A stretch of 64,000 nucleotides of DNA from Solimonas sp041659605 (lineage in GTDB: Bacteria; Pseudomonadota; Gammaproteobacteria; Nevskiales; Nevskiaceae), in contig JBAZXW010000016.1 in NCBI GenBank assembly GCA_041659605.1, forward strand, positions 30,201-94,200, read 5' to 3'. Shown in pieces: positions 38,296 to 46,683 of the stretch (within the stretch, counting starts at the first letter, position 1; every line of letters starts with the position of its first letter). The position numbers and the translations under genes were made by a program. A model generated the notes under the pieces. It did no database searches. It had not been told where the DNA came from and was given only the letters and a program-made list of their open reading frames with translations.

Positions 38296-38461
38296 CTAGT
38301 GTAGTGCTTTGCAATTTGAGGACATTAGTCGCGAGCGACTTTTCGTGTCTGGCAAGGCGCGGCGACGAGGCATAGCTGACACTATGGCGAGGAGCCGCAA
38401 CGCCGCCGGGCGCGAAAAGGCGCCGCGAATAAGTTCGATTGATTGCGAAGCACTACACCAG
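38296..38461. mobile_element. MITE-like hairpin element with long terminal inverted repeats
   Basis: A 166-bp non-coding block has ends CTAGTGTAGTGCTTTGCAAT (left) and, read from the other side, CTGGTGTAGTGCTTCGCAAT. Similarity continues inward through TTA-n-TCGCG-n-GCG-n-CTTTTCG to about 50 bp per arm, and inner GGC-rich and CATAG/CTATG segments pair again, so nearly the whole element folds into one imperfect hairpin. No transposase frame is present. It lies between divergent EcsC and NRDE genes. A non-autonomous transposable element is the simplest reading; target-site duplication is not obvious. Confidence 0.65.
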
Positions 38462-38505
38462 AGTATCCGGTTGACGCCTGCCGGATACGACCCGATCCTG
38501 CCGCC

Positions 38506-39282
38506 ATGTGCCTGATTGCCCTCGCGCTGAACGCGCACCCCCGTTACGCGCTCGTGATCGCGGCAAACCGCGACGAGTTCCACGACCGCCCCGCCGCCAG
38601 CGCGGACTGGTGGCCGGCGCAGCCGGACGTGTTCGGCGGCCGCGATCTGCAGCAGGGCGGCAGCTGGCTGGCCGTCGCCCGCGACGGCCGCTGGGCCGTG
38701 GTCACCAACGTGCGTCGCATGGTGCCGCCGGACCCGCGCGCCCCGTCGCGCGGCGGGCTGGTCGCCGGCTTCTTCGGTGCGCCGCGTTCGCCGGCTGGCT
38801 ACGTCGCCGAACTGGGCGCAGCGGCGCCGAGCTACGCCGGATTCAATCTGCTGGTCGGCGCCGGCACGCAGGCGGTCTATGCGACCAACCATCCGCAGTT
38901 CCGCAGCGCGCCGCTGGCGCCGGGCATCCACGCCGTCAGCAACGCCAGTCTCGACACGCCCTGGCCCAAGCTGAACCGTCTGCGCGGCGCGCTCACCCAA
39001 TGGTGCGGCGGCGGACGCGACGAGATCGACGACCTGCTGGCCGCGCTGGCCGACGACCATCCCGCCGCGGATCGTGAGCTGCCGAACACCGGCATCGGCC
39101 TGGAGCTGGAGCGCCTGCTGTCGTCGCCGTTCATTCGCAGCCCCCGTTACGGCACGCGCGCCAGCACCGTGCTGGCCGTCGGCCGGGACGGCCGCGGACA
39201 CTTCGTCGAGCGCCGCTTCGGCGCCGACGGCACGGTCAGCGGCGAAACCGTGCAGGTCCTCGAGCTGAAGCTCTCGAATTGA
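38506..39282 (+). CDS. NRDE/TANGO2-family protein
   Basis: 258 aa. It begins MCLIALALNAHPRYALVIAA then NRDEFHDRP, the exact signature of NRDE (TANGO2/T10) proteins, in which Cys2 becomes N-terminal after Met removal, as in Ntn-type folds. Other family traits are GGRDLQQGGSWLAVARDGRWAVVTN and NVR, and the C-terminal YGTRASTVLAVGRDG. The need for Cys at position 2 fixes the ATG at 38506. In eukaryotes the family is linked to haem and lipid handling; the bacterial role is unknown. Confidence 0.92.
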   Translation: MCLIALALNAHPRYALVIAANRDEFHDRPAASADWWPAQPDVFGGRDLQQGGSWLAVARDGRWAVVTNVRRMVPPDPRAPSRGGLVAGFFGAPRSPAGYVAELGAAAPSYAGFNLLVGAGTQAVYATNHPQFRSAPLAPGIHAVSNASLDTPWPKLNRLRGALTQWCGGGRDEIDDLLAALADDHPAADRELPNTGIGLELERLLSSPFIRSPRYGTRASTVLAVGRDGRGHFVERRFGADGTVSGETVQVLELKLSN

Positions 39283-39445
39283 AGCTCCCGAATTGATTGG
39301 CGCTTTTTCGCTGGCCGCAGATGTCGCGCCGGCCTAGCATCGCCGCCATGGACATCGCTCGCAGCAACACCTGCCTTGTCAGGGGCACATCGCCGACGCT
39401 GCCGCCCGCCGCCGAGATGCGCCGCGCGGCCTCGATCCGGCGCGC

Positions 39446-40189
39446 GTGCGCCGCTGGTTCAAGCAACACTGCGGCAAGAGCTTTGCCGCCTACTGCCGGG
39501 GACGACGCATGAACACCGCATTGCAGGCCATCCGCAAGGGCGAGACGGTCACCGATCTGGCGATCGGCCCCGGCTTCGAATCGGAGAGCGGCTTTCGCGC
39601 CGCGTTCGAGCGCAGCTTCGACCGCACCCCGACAGCCGATGCCGGCGTATACGCCGGCCCACACTCCGGCGTCGATCCGATCCGCGTCGCTTGGCTCGAC
39701 AGCCCGCTCGGCCCGCTGCTCGCCGCCGCCTGCGACGAGGGCATCGTGCTGCTCGAATTCACCGAACGGCGCAGGCTCGAAGCGCAGTTCGATGCGCTGC
39801 GGCGTCATTTCAAGGCGCCGCTGGTGCCCGGTGAACCTCCGCACCTGCAGCGCCTCAAGACCGAGCTGGCCGAGTACTTCGACGGCCAGCGCCGCGCGTT
39901 CACGCTGCCGCTGGCCTATCCGGGCTCGGACTTCCAGCGCCTGGTGTGGCGTGCGCTGCTGGAGATTCCCTACGGCGAAACGCGCTCTTACGACGATCTG
40001 GCGCGCACGGTCGGCCGCCCGGGCGCCTGTCGCGCGGTGGGCACGACCAACGGCAAGAACCGCATCGCCATCCTGATCCCCTGCCACCGCGTCGTGAACA
40101 AGAACGGCCAGCTCGGCGGCTACGGCGGCGGTCTCTGGCGCAAGCAGCGTCTGCTGGATCTGGAACGCGGTGTGAGGCCGCTCATGTGA
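39446..40189 (+). CDS. Ada-like O6-methylguanine-DNA methyltransferase with damaged N-terminal HTH
   Basis: 247 aa from a GTG at 39446. The C-terminal methyltransferase domain is intact: FQRLVWRALLEIPYGETRSY, GTTNGKNRIAILIPCHRVV (acceptor Cys in PCHRV) and GYGGGLWRKQRLLDLE. Before it sits the second half of an AraC-type HTH (GKSFAAYCRGRRMNTALQAI, then GFESESGFRAAFERSFDRTP). The first HTH half is incomplete: the same frame stays open only back to 39338, has no ATG there, and is about a dozen residues short. There is no Ada phosphotriester domain. Repair activity is likely; DNA-binding regulation probably is not. A frameshift or deletion remnant is possible. Confidence 0.75.
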   Translation: MRRWFKQHCGKSFAAYCRGRRMNTALQAIRKGETVTDLAIGPGFESESGFRAAFERSFDRTPTADAGVYAGPHSGVDPIRVAWLDSPLGPLLAAACDEGIVLLEFTERRRLEAQFDALRRHFKAPLVPGEPPHLQRLKTELAEYFDGQRRAFTLPLAYPGSDFQRLVWRALLEIPYGETRSYDDLARTVGRPGACRAVGTTNGKNRIAILIPCHRVVNKNGQLGGYGGGLWRKQRLLDLERGVRPLM

Positions 40190-40913
40190 GGCTCAGGCCG
40201 CCGTCGACCGGCAGCACGACGCCGGTCATATAGGCCGCGTCGGCGGACAGCAGCCAGCGCACGGCGCGCGCGATCTCGTCGGCGCCGCCGAGCCGGCGCA
40301 GCGGCACGCGTTCCAGCTCGCGCGCCTGCTCGGCCGTGTTCAACACGGTGGTCGGTGCCCAGATCATGTGCCCGGGCGCGACGCCGTTGACGCGCAGCCG
40401 CGGCGCCAGCTCCAGCGCGAGCGTCTGCGTCAGCGTCCACAGGCCGGCCTTGGCGGCGATGTAGGGTGCGAACCCCGGCACGCCGCGCCGCGCCTGTGTG
40501 TCGACGATATTGATCACACTGCCGCCGTCGGCGAGGCGCGCGGCGCAGGCCTGCGTCAGCAGCAGCGGCGCGCGCAGATTGGTCGCCAGCAGATCGTCGA
40601 TCTGTGCCGCGGTGATGGCTCCGAACGGCGTGCGGTAGTAGGTCGAGGCGTTGTTGACCAACGCATCCAGCCGCTGCCAGCGCGCATGCGCCTCACCGGC
40701 CAGACGCTCGACCTGCGCCGCGTCGCGCAGATCGGCACGCAGCGCCGCCGCCGAGTCCGCGCGCGCAGCGTTGAGCTCGTCCACGAGCGCGCGCGCGGCG
40801 GCGATCGAGCTCTGCGCATGGACGGCGACGTTCCAGCCGTCGGCATGCAGCGTGCGCGCGATCGCCGCGCCGATGCGGCGCGCAGCACCCGTCACGAGGA
40901 CGACAGAAGGCAT
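40182..40913 (-). CDS. Short-chain dehydrogenase, pteridine reductase-like
   Basis: 243 aa SDR. The cofactor motif VTGAARRIGAAIARTLHADG carries the extra Arg typical of NADPH-dependent pteridine reductases (PTR1/FolM), and VNNASTYYRTPFG replaces the usual NNAG with NNAS, also PTR-like. The catalytic Y-x3-K is in APYIAAKAGLW. The end reads MTGVVLPVDGGLSL. It probably reduces dihydropterins or dihydrofolate, complementing FolB in the window. The start at 40913 is preferred; an ATG 11 codons upstream lacks the family pattern. It converges with the Ada-like gene (8-bp overlap). Confidence 0.85.
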   Translation of the reverse strand: MPSVVLVTGAARRIGAAIARTLHADGWNVAVHAQSSIAAARALVDELNAARADSAAALRADLRDAAQVERLAGEAHARWQRLDALVNNASTYYRTPFGAITAAQIDDLLATNLRAPLLLTQACAARLADGGSVINIVDTQARRGVPGFAPYIAAKAGLWTLTQTLALELAPRLRVNGVAPGHMIWAPTTVLNTAEQARELERVPLRRLGGADEIARAVRWLLSADAAYMTGVVLPVDGGLSLT

Positions 40914-40966
40914 GGACGTTGTCGCTCCAGTATTCTTGCCCCCCATTCTCCCGTGGAATTCAGCGC

Positions 40967-41758
40967 GTGGACAGTCTGCTGCAAGCGATCCTGCTCGGCG
41001 TCATCGAAGGCCTGACCGAATTCCTGCCGATCTCCAGCACGGGGCACCTGCTGATCGCGCAGGTCTGGCTGGAGCGCCGCTCGGACCTGTTCAACATCGC
41101 GATCCAGTCCGGCGCGATTCTCGCCGTCACGCTGGTCTACCGCGTGCGCCTGGTGCAGCTCGCCACGCAGTGGCGCCGGGACGCCGACGTGCGCGATCTG
41201 CTGTTCAAGATCATCACCGCCTTCGGCATTACCGGCGCGCTGGGCCTGATCGCCAAGAAGCTGGGCGTCGAGCTGCCGGAGACGGTGACACCGGTGGCGA
41301 TCGCGCTGATTCTCGGCGGGCTGGTAATTTTTGCCGTCGAAGCCTGGGTCAAGAAACAGCCGGTCAGCACCCACATCGGCTGGAGCGTGGCGATCGCGGT
41401 CGGCATCGCACAGGTCGTCGCCGGCGTGTTTCCCGGCACCTCGCGCTCTGCCGCCGCCATTTTCGCCGCGCTGCTGTTCGGCCTGCGCCACCGCGGCAGC
41501 GCCGCCGAGTTCGCGTTCATCGTCGGCATCCCGACGATGTTCGCGGCCACCGGTTACGAGTTCTACAAGACCGCGGGCGACGCCCAGGCCTGGGCGGCCG
41601 AATCCTTCACCGAGCTGGCCGCCGCCTTCCTGGTCGCGGCCGCCGTCGGCTTCGCCGCCGTGAAATGGCTGCTGCGCTTCATCTCCGGCCACAGCTTCGT
41701 GCCGTTCGGCTGGTATCGCATCGCGCTCGGACTGACCCTGCTCGCGACCGTGGCCTGA
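40967..41758 (+). CDS. uppP: Undecaprenyl-diphosphate phosphatase UppP (BacA)
   Basis: 263 aa integral membrane protein with about eight helices that recycles undecaprenyl pyrophosphate for peptidoglycan synthesis. The two active-site motifs are GVIEGLTEFLPISSTGHLL (residues about 11-29) and VFPGTSRSAAAIFAALLFGL (about 160-180). A GTG start at 40967 gives the family N-terminus (VDSLLQAILLGVIEG). It is divergent from the SDR gene and lies close to the YgiM-like SH3 and cca genes, an order also found in E. coli. Confidence 0.97.
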   Translation: MDSLLQAILLGVIEGLTEFLPISSTGHLLIAQVWLERRSDLFNIAIQSGAILAVTLVYRVRLVQLATQWRRDADVRDLLFKIITAFGITGALGLIAKKLGVELPETVTPVAIALILGGLVIFAVEAWVKKQPVSTHIGWSVAIAVGIAQVVAGVFPGTSRSAAAIFAALLFGLRHRGSAAEFAFIVGIPTMFAATGYEFYKTAGDAQAWAAESFTELAAAFLVAAAVGFAAVKWLLRFISGHSFVPFGWYRIALGLTLLATVA

Positions 41759-41779
41759 GCCGAAGCGGCTGCGGCGGCG

Positions 41780-42379
41780 TCAGAGATCGCCGTAGCGCCG
41801 CTTCTTGTTGCGGCCCATGTAGGGCAGCACGAGACCGAGGAAGATGCCACCGACGATCAGGCTGCCGCCGGTGAGCAGGCTGCGCCGCTGCGAGCGCTGA
41901 GCGTCGAAACGCTGCTGGGTCGCCTCGGTTTCGCGCTTCAGATCGGCCATGGCCGCGCGCAGTTTCTCGTTGTCCTGCGACAACTCGAACGCCGGCCGCG
42001 CCTTGGACAGCTGATCCCGCGCCGTCTCCAGCTGCTGCTCGAGTGTGCGCGCACGCGTGTTGGCCTCGTCGCGCTCGTCGCGCAGCTGGTCGAGTTGATC
42101 GCGCGCCGCGGGCTCCGCGGCGACGAAGCGCGACGGAATCCAGCCCTCGCGCCCTTCAGTGGATCGAATCCGGCTGAAGCTGTCCGGGCCGAGAGATTCC
42201 AGCACGACGACCCGCGCACCGCTCTTGACGGCGCCGAGCGGCGACCCGTCGTTGGCGGGGCGCTCACGGATTGTCACCGTGATCTGATCGGAGATGAACT
42301 GACTTCGCGGCGCGGATTGGGCCGTGGAGGCAACGGGCAGCAGCAGCAGGAACAGCAACGCAGGGGACGTCCGTGTCAT
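41780..42379 (-). CDS. SH3-domain membrane protein, TIGR04211/YgiM-like
   Basis: 199 aa. A signal peptide or N-terminal helix (about 1-20) is followed by a bacterial SH3 domain (ITVTIRERPANDGSPLGAVK then EGWIPSRFV, about 33-90), a coiled coil of about 75 residues (RDQLDQLRDERDEANTRART...), and a single membrane helix near the end (GGSLIVGGIFLGLVLPYMG) with a basic RNKKRR tail. The same architecture and neighbourhood (uppP, cca) occur for E. coli YgiM. A cell-envelope role is likely but undefined. Confidence 0.88.
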   Translation of the reverse strand: MTRTSPALLFLLLLPVASTAQSAPRSQFISDQITVTIRERPANDGSPLGAVKSGARVVVLESLGPDSFSRIRSTEGREGWIPSRFVAAEPAARDQLDQLRDERDEANTRARTLEQQLETARDQLSKARPAFELSQDNEKLRAAMADLKRETEATQQRFDAQRSQRRSLLTGGSLIVGGIFLGLVLPYMGRNKKRRYGDL

Positions 42380-42572
42380 GTCGTGGGCGATGAGCTGAAA
42401 GAATGAGGATCGGCAGCAAACCTTGCGCCGGGCACAAGCGTCGACCGTATAGACAGTTGCAGCTGACTGCCGACTGAATCCGGCGACGCGACAGGCCGTC
42501 TGACAAGCGCGGGCGCTAAACTCCGCGCAACTTGCGGCGCCTCGCGTCGACACTCTCGGGAATCGAAATCCA

Positions 42573-43403
42573 TTGCGCGAAACGTCCGGCCCGCTGCTGA
42601 CCTTGCCGGTCCACCAGGCCCTGCTCGCGGCGCGAGCCGAGGGACGCGCTGCCGTCGAGTGCTCGCTGGACCTGGGGCGTACGACGACCGTCGTTGAAAT
42701 CGCCCCCTCGCGCTGGTCATGCCGCGGGCGCGAGTTTCCGTATCTTGAAGCCTGCAAGGAGCGGACGATCTACCACTGGGCGGACGATCGCTTTGCACCG
42801 GTCGCGCGATTTGCCAGCTCGCTGATCAAGCTGGTGCCCACCGACTGGGGGCCGCCGACCTTCGAGATCGACGGCATCAAGATGCTGCCGACGGCCCAGG
42901 TCTCGCCGTATGCGGACGCCGAGCGCAAGGTCGGTTTGATTCAACCCGGGGGCAAGGTGATCCTCGACACCTGTGGCGGCCTGGGTTACTTCGCCGCCTG
43001 GTGCCTGCACGGCCAGGCGCTGCGCGTGGAGTCCTACGAGAAGAATCCCGATGTGATCTGGCTGCGCAGTCTCAATCCCTGGTCGCCGGTGGCCGGCGGC
43101 GCATTGACGCTGCACAACGCCGACATCGCCGAACGGATCGGGACACTGCCCGCCGCGTCGGTGGACGCGATCCTGCACGATCCGCCGCGCTTCGGCATCG
43201 CCGGCGAGCTGTATTCGCAGGCCTTCTACGGCGAGCTGGCGCGCGTGCTCCGGCCCAGGGGTCTGCTGTTCCACTACACCGGCGCACCGAACAAGCTCAC
43301 CAGCCGGCGCGATGTGCCCAAGGAAGTGGCGACCCGGCTGCAACGGGCCGGGTTCTCGACCGAGCCGATCGGCGACGGCGTGCTGGCGCGTCGCCTGCGC
43401 TGA
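42573..43403 (+). CDS. SAM-dependent methyltransferase, COG2521-like
   Basis: 276 aa starting at a TTG, with uncertain N-terminus. The core has the Rossmann SAM motif VILDTCGGLGYFAAWCLHGQ (about 130-149), an acidic motif II (VESYEKNPDVIWLRSLNPWS) and motif IV HDPPRFGIAGELYSQAFYGE, followed by RVLRPRGLLFHYTGAPNKL. The N-terminal ECSLDLGRTTTVVEIAPSRW pattern and these motifs match the predicted methyltransferases of COG2521, described mainly from archaea. The substrate is unknown; the HDPPR motif resembles the N/DPPY/F motif of nucleic-acid or protein amine methylases. It converges with cca without a gap. Confidence 0.85.
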   Translation: MRETSGPLLTLPVHQALLAARAEGRAAVECSLDLGRTTTVVEIAPSRWSCRGREFPYLEACKERTIYHWADDRFAPVARFASSLIKLVPTDWGPPTFEIDGIKMLPTAQVSPYADAERKVGLIQPGGKVILDTCGGLGYFAAWCLHGQALRVESYEKNPDVIWLRSLNPWSPVAGGALTLHNADIAERIGTLPAASVDAILHDPPRFGIAGELYSQAFYGELARVLRPRGLLFHYTGAPNKLTSRRDVPKEVATRLQRAGFSTEPIGDGVLARRLR

Positions 43404-44654
43404 TCAGGCGTCCGGCCGCAGCGGCTCCCTGCGCTGCGCGTCGATCCAGTGGCGCAGCGCGTCGATCCGCCGTTCGCGCAGCTGCTCGCCGACGGCCGGG
43501 CCGGCGTACCCCTCGGCAACGATCTCTTTCGCCGTGAGCGCGGCGGCGACGGCGCGAGCGGCACGCAGATAATCCGTCTGCGGATACTCGCACTGCTCGT
43601 AGCCAAGGCGGCCGCGCGCGTCGTCCTCGCAGGCCTGCATCACTTCCTCGAAGCGGCCCGGCTGCCGCCAGGCGCCCAGGCGCTCGATCATGTCGTGCAG
43701 GGTCGCCGCGCGCAGCTCGCGCGCGCGATGCACGTTCAGATGGTCGCGCGTGTGCACCACCGCCAGATCGCGGCACGCCGCCGGCACGCGCAGGCGCGCG
43801 CTGACCTGCTCGACCAGCGGTATGCCGCGGTGTTCGTGCAGCTTGTGCGCCGGCCACTCGTTACGCGGCGTCAGCGCCTTGCCCAGATCGTGCACCAGCG
43901 CGGCGTAGCGCACCGGCAGCGGGTGCCCGGCGCGCGCCGCCGCATCGACGCACATCAGCGTGTGCACGCCGGTGTCGATCTCGGGATGATAGTCGGCACG
44001 CTGCGGCACGCCGAACAAGGCGTCGACCTCCGGCAGCAGCCGCGCCAGCGCGCCGCAGGCACGCAGCGTCTCGAAGAAGACACGCGGGCGTTCCTGCATC
44101 AGCGCGCGGCTGGTCTCCTTCCACACGCGTTCCGGCACGAGGTGATCGATCTCGCCGTTGTCGACCATCGCGCGCATCAGCGCCAGCGTCTCGGCGGCGA
44201 CGCGAAAGCCCAGCGGCGCGAAGCGCGCGTGGAACCGCGCCACGCGCAGCACGCGCAGCGGGTCTTCGGCGAACGCCGGCGCGACATGGCGCAGCACGCG
44301 CGCTTCAAGATCGCGCTGGCCGCCGTAGGGATCGACCAGCGTGCCGTCCTCGTCCTGGGCAATCGCGTTGACGGTCAGATCGCGCCGCGCCAGATCCGCT
44401 TCGAGCGTGACTTCCGGTCCGGCGTGAAACACAAAGCCGTGATAGCCGTGTCCCGATTTGCGCTCGGTGCGCGCCAGCGCGTGCTCTTCGTTCGTCTGCG
44501 GATGCAGGAACACCGGAAAGTCCTTGCCGACCGGCCGGAACCCCTGTGCCAGCATCTCCTCCGGCGTCGCCCCGACGACCACCCAGTCGCGCTCGGCGGC
44601 CGTCACGCCGAGCAGGCGGTCGCGGACCGCGCCACCCACGAGGAAGCGTTTCAT
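43404..44654 (-). CDS. cca: Multifunctional CCA tRNA nucleotidyltransferase/phosphohydrolase
   Basis: 416 aa (E. coli 412). It adds or repairs the CCA end of tRNAs. The nucleotidyltransferase head has FLVGGAVRDRLLG and RRDLTVNAIAQDEDG then DPYGGQRDL, followed by the nucleotide-recognition motif (EDPLRVLRVARFHARF). An HD domain with HTLMCVD and LVHDLGKALTPRNEWPAHKL is present, the phosphohydrolase part found in gammaproteobacterial class II enzymes. It is transcribed with slt (24 bp apart). Confidence 0.97.
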   Translation of the reverse strand: MKRFLVGGAVRDRLLGVTAAERDWVVVGATPEEMLAQGFRPVGKDFPVFLHPQTNEEHALARTERKSGHGYHGFVFHAGPEVTLEADLARRDLTVNAIAQDEDGTLVDPYGGQRDLEARVLRHVAPAFAEDPLRVLRVARFHARFAPLGFRVAAETLALMRAMVDNGEIDHLVPERVWKETSRALMQERPRVFFETLRACGALARLLPEVDALFGVPQRADYHPEIDTGVHTLMCVDAAARAGHPLPVRYAALVHDLGKALTPRNEWPAHKLHEHRGIPLVEQVSARLRVPAACRDLAVVHTRDHLNVHRARELRAATLHDMIERLGAWRQPGRFEEVMQACEDDARGRLGYEQCEYPQTDYLRAARAVAAALTAKEIVAEGYAGPAVGEQLRERRIDALRHWIDAQRREPLRPDA

Positions 44655-44678
44655 CGTCCGGGTTTCATGGTCCGGTCT

Positions 44679-46616
44679 TCACGGCGTCGGCGCCTGCACC
44701 GGCCGCAGCAAGGCCGACGGATCCGGTACGTCACCCGAGGTGCGCCACTCGTGCGCAGCGATATGCCACAGCACCTTCTGCACGTAGGCGCGCGTCTGCG
44801 TGTACGGCACGTTCTCGATCCACACGTCCGCATCGACCGCTTCCTGCGGCAGCCAGCGTTTCACCGCGTTCGGGCCGGCGTTGTACGCCGCCACCGCCGG
44901 GGCAAACTGGCCGTCGAAGCGCGCCCGCAGCTCGCCGAGGTAGGTCGCGCCCAGTGGAATGTTGATCCCCGGGATTTTCAGATCGTCGGCGCTGGGTGGA
45001 CGGTCGCCGCGCCGCTTCGCGACTTCGCGCGCCGTCGGCAGCAGCAGTTGCAGCAGGCCATAGGCGTTCGAGGGCGAGACGGCGCGCGGATTGAACAAGC
45101 TTTCCTGGCGCATCAGGCCGTAGACCCACGGCGCCGGCACACCGGCTTGCTCGGCGGTTGCGCGGATCGGCCCGAGGAATTCATCGGGATAGCTCAACTC
45201 CAGCAGATCGAGGGCGTCGGCGTCCACGAGAATGCGCACGACCTTCTCGTGCCAGCCCCAGCGCGAGGCCAGGCGCGCCGCCTGCAGGCGCAGCGCCGGA
45301 TCGAGATCGCGCGTCGCGTCGCGCCACTCGACGCTGGCCCAGGCATCGCGGCCGGCGAAGAACAGCTCGCGGGCGCGCACGATGCCCAGCTGCTGCTGCA
45401 GCCGGTCCTGCGCCGCCGCGTCGTCGACGAAGGCGCGCACCTGCGGCAGGTAGGGCTGCCGCAGGCGCCAGGACGCGAGCAGGCTGTGGTAGCCGTTGTC
45501 CGCGGCCAGAACCTTGAACAGCTGCGCCGCCTGCTGCTGTCGGCCGAGCCGCTCAAGGCTGCGCGCGCGCCAATACGTCCAGCGTGGTTCTTCGCTCATC
45601 GTCGGCGGCAGTGCATGCAGCCACATCGACGCGAGATCGGCATCGCCGCTCCACAGCGCGGCGCGCACACGCCACTCCTGTACCTCGGCATCGACCGCGG
45701 ATTCCGGCAGGCGCCGGAACCAGTCGATCGCCTCGACGCGCCGGTCCCAGGCCAGCCCGAGCGCGGTGCGGCGCTGCAGCTCGGCGTACTGCTCGTCGCT
45801 GAAGCGCTGGCGACCCATCTGCTCCAGGCGCTGCACCGCGCGCTCCGGATCGCGTGCCGCCAGCTTGCGGTAGCCGGCCCGCAGCGCTTCCCACTCGACC
45901 GCCGTGTCCGGCGTTGCGGCGATCGCCGCCAGCTCGGCATCCGGATTGCGCAACAGCCTTGCCCACTGCCGCAGCGGCGTCGCCGGCGCGGGCGGCAGCG
46001 TCGCGATCAACCAGTCCGCGAGTTCCAGATTGCCGTCGGTCAAGGCCTTGCGCGTACGGCGTTCGACGATCGCGGGAATCAGCTCGCCCTGTTCCTTGAG
46101 CCACGCAAACGGCGGCACGCAGGCCTGTGGCTTCTGCGGCGCGTCCTGCCAGAAGTCGCGCAGCTCCTTCGCCAGCGCGGCGTCGGGGCCCGTCAGGATG
46201 CGAGCCTGGAAGTGATGGCAGGCCAGGGCCGGCTCGGCCTCGTCTGCGGCGTAGTGCTTCAGGAACTCGCGCCACAGACCGCGCTCGGCCAGGCTCAGCA
46301 GCCAGGCGCGGCGCAGTTCCGGCGCTGCCGGCAGCTGCGGCTGGGCGCGCAGAAACGTCTCGACCCCACGGTCAAGCTCGGCGTCGGGCGCCTTGCGCAC
46401 CGCGGCCATCCAGCGCGCCGCCTGCAGGTCGGGATACAGCACATACCCGCGCAGCTCGGCATCGTCGGTCGCGCTTGCGGGAATCCCGCGCTCCGCCTGC
46501 TCGAGCGCGCGCTTGAACAGGGCGCGCACGTTGTCGCCGGCGGCGGCCGGCGCACTGAGCACGGACACGGCGACGGCGAACGCGCGAACAAGCGCTGTTG
46601 GGGGGTGGAAGCTCAT
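44679..46616 (-). CDS. slt: Soluble lytic murein transglycosylase
   Basis: 645 aa, the same length as the E. coli Slt70 precursor. A signal peptide (about 1-26) precedes a long superhelical U-shaped domain made of TPR-like helices (about 30-440), a linker, and the C-terminal lysozyme-like domain (about 470-610) with the catalytic Glu in YGLMRQESLFNPRAVSPSNA, YGLLQL and AAYNAGPNAVKRW. It cleaves periplasmic peptidoglycan to 1,6-anhydro-muropeptides. The ATG at 46616 is preferred to a TTG two codons upstream. It leads an operon with cca. Confidence 0.97.
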   Translation of the reverse strand: MSFHPPTALVRAFAVAVSVLSAPAAAGDNVRALFKRALEQAERGIPASATDDAELRGYVLYPDLQAARWMAAVRKAPDAELDRGVETFLRAQPQLPAAPELRRAWLLSLAERGLWREFLKHYAADEAEPALACHHFQARILTGPDAALAKELRDFWQDAPQKPQACVPPFAWLKEQGELIPAIVERRTRKALTDGNLELADWLIATLPPAPATPLRQWARLLRNPDAELAAIAATPDTAVEWEALRAGYRKLAARDPERAVQRLEQMGRQRFSDEQYAELQRRTALGLAWDRRVEAIDWFRRLPESAVDAEVQEWRVRAALWSGDADLASMWLHALPPTMSEEPRWTYWRARSLERLGRQQQAAQLFKVLAADNGYHSLLASWRLRQPYLPQVRAFVDDAAAQDRLQQQLGIVRARELFFAGRDAWASVEWRDATRDLDPALRLQAARLASRWGWHEKVVRILVDADALDLLELSYPDEFLGPIRATAEQAGVPAPWVYGLMRQESLFNPRAVSPSNAYGLLQLLLPTAREVAKRRGDRPPSADDLKIPGINIPLGATYLGELRARFDGQFAPAVAAYNAGPNAVKRWLPQEAVDADVWIENVPYTQTRAYVQKVLWHIAAHEWRTSGDVPDPSALLRPVQAPTP

Positions 46617-46683
46617 GATCAATTAGGATGCGCGCAGTTCATTGTAGTTCAGCCCGCTCACTGCACCGCTGGTCGCCCCGCAC

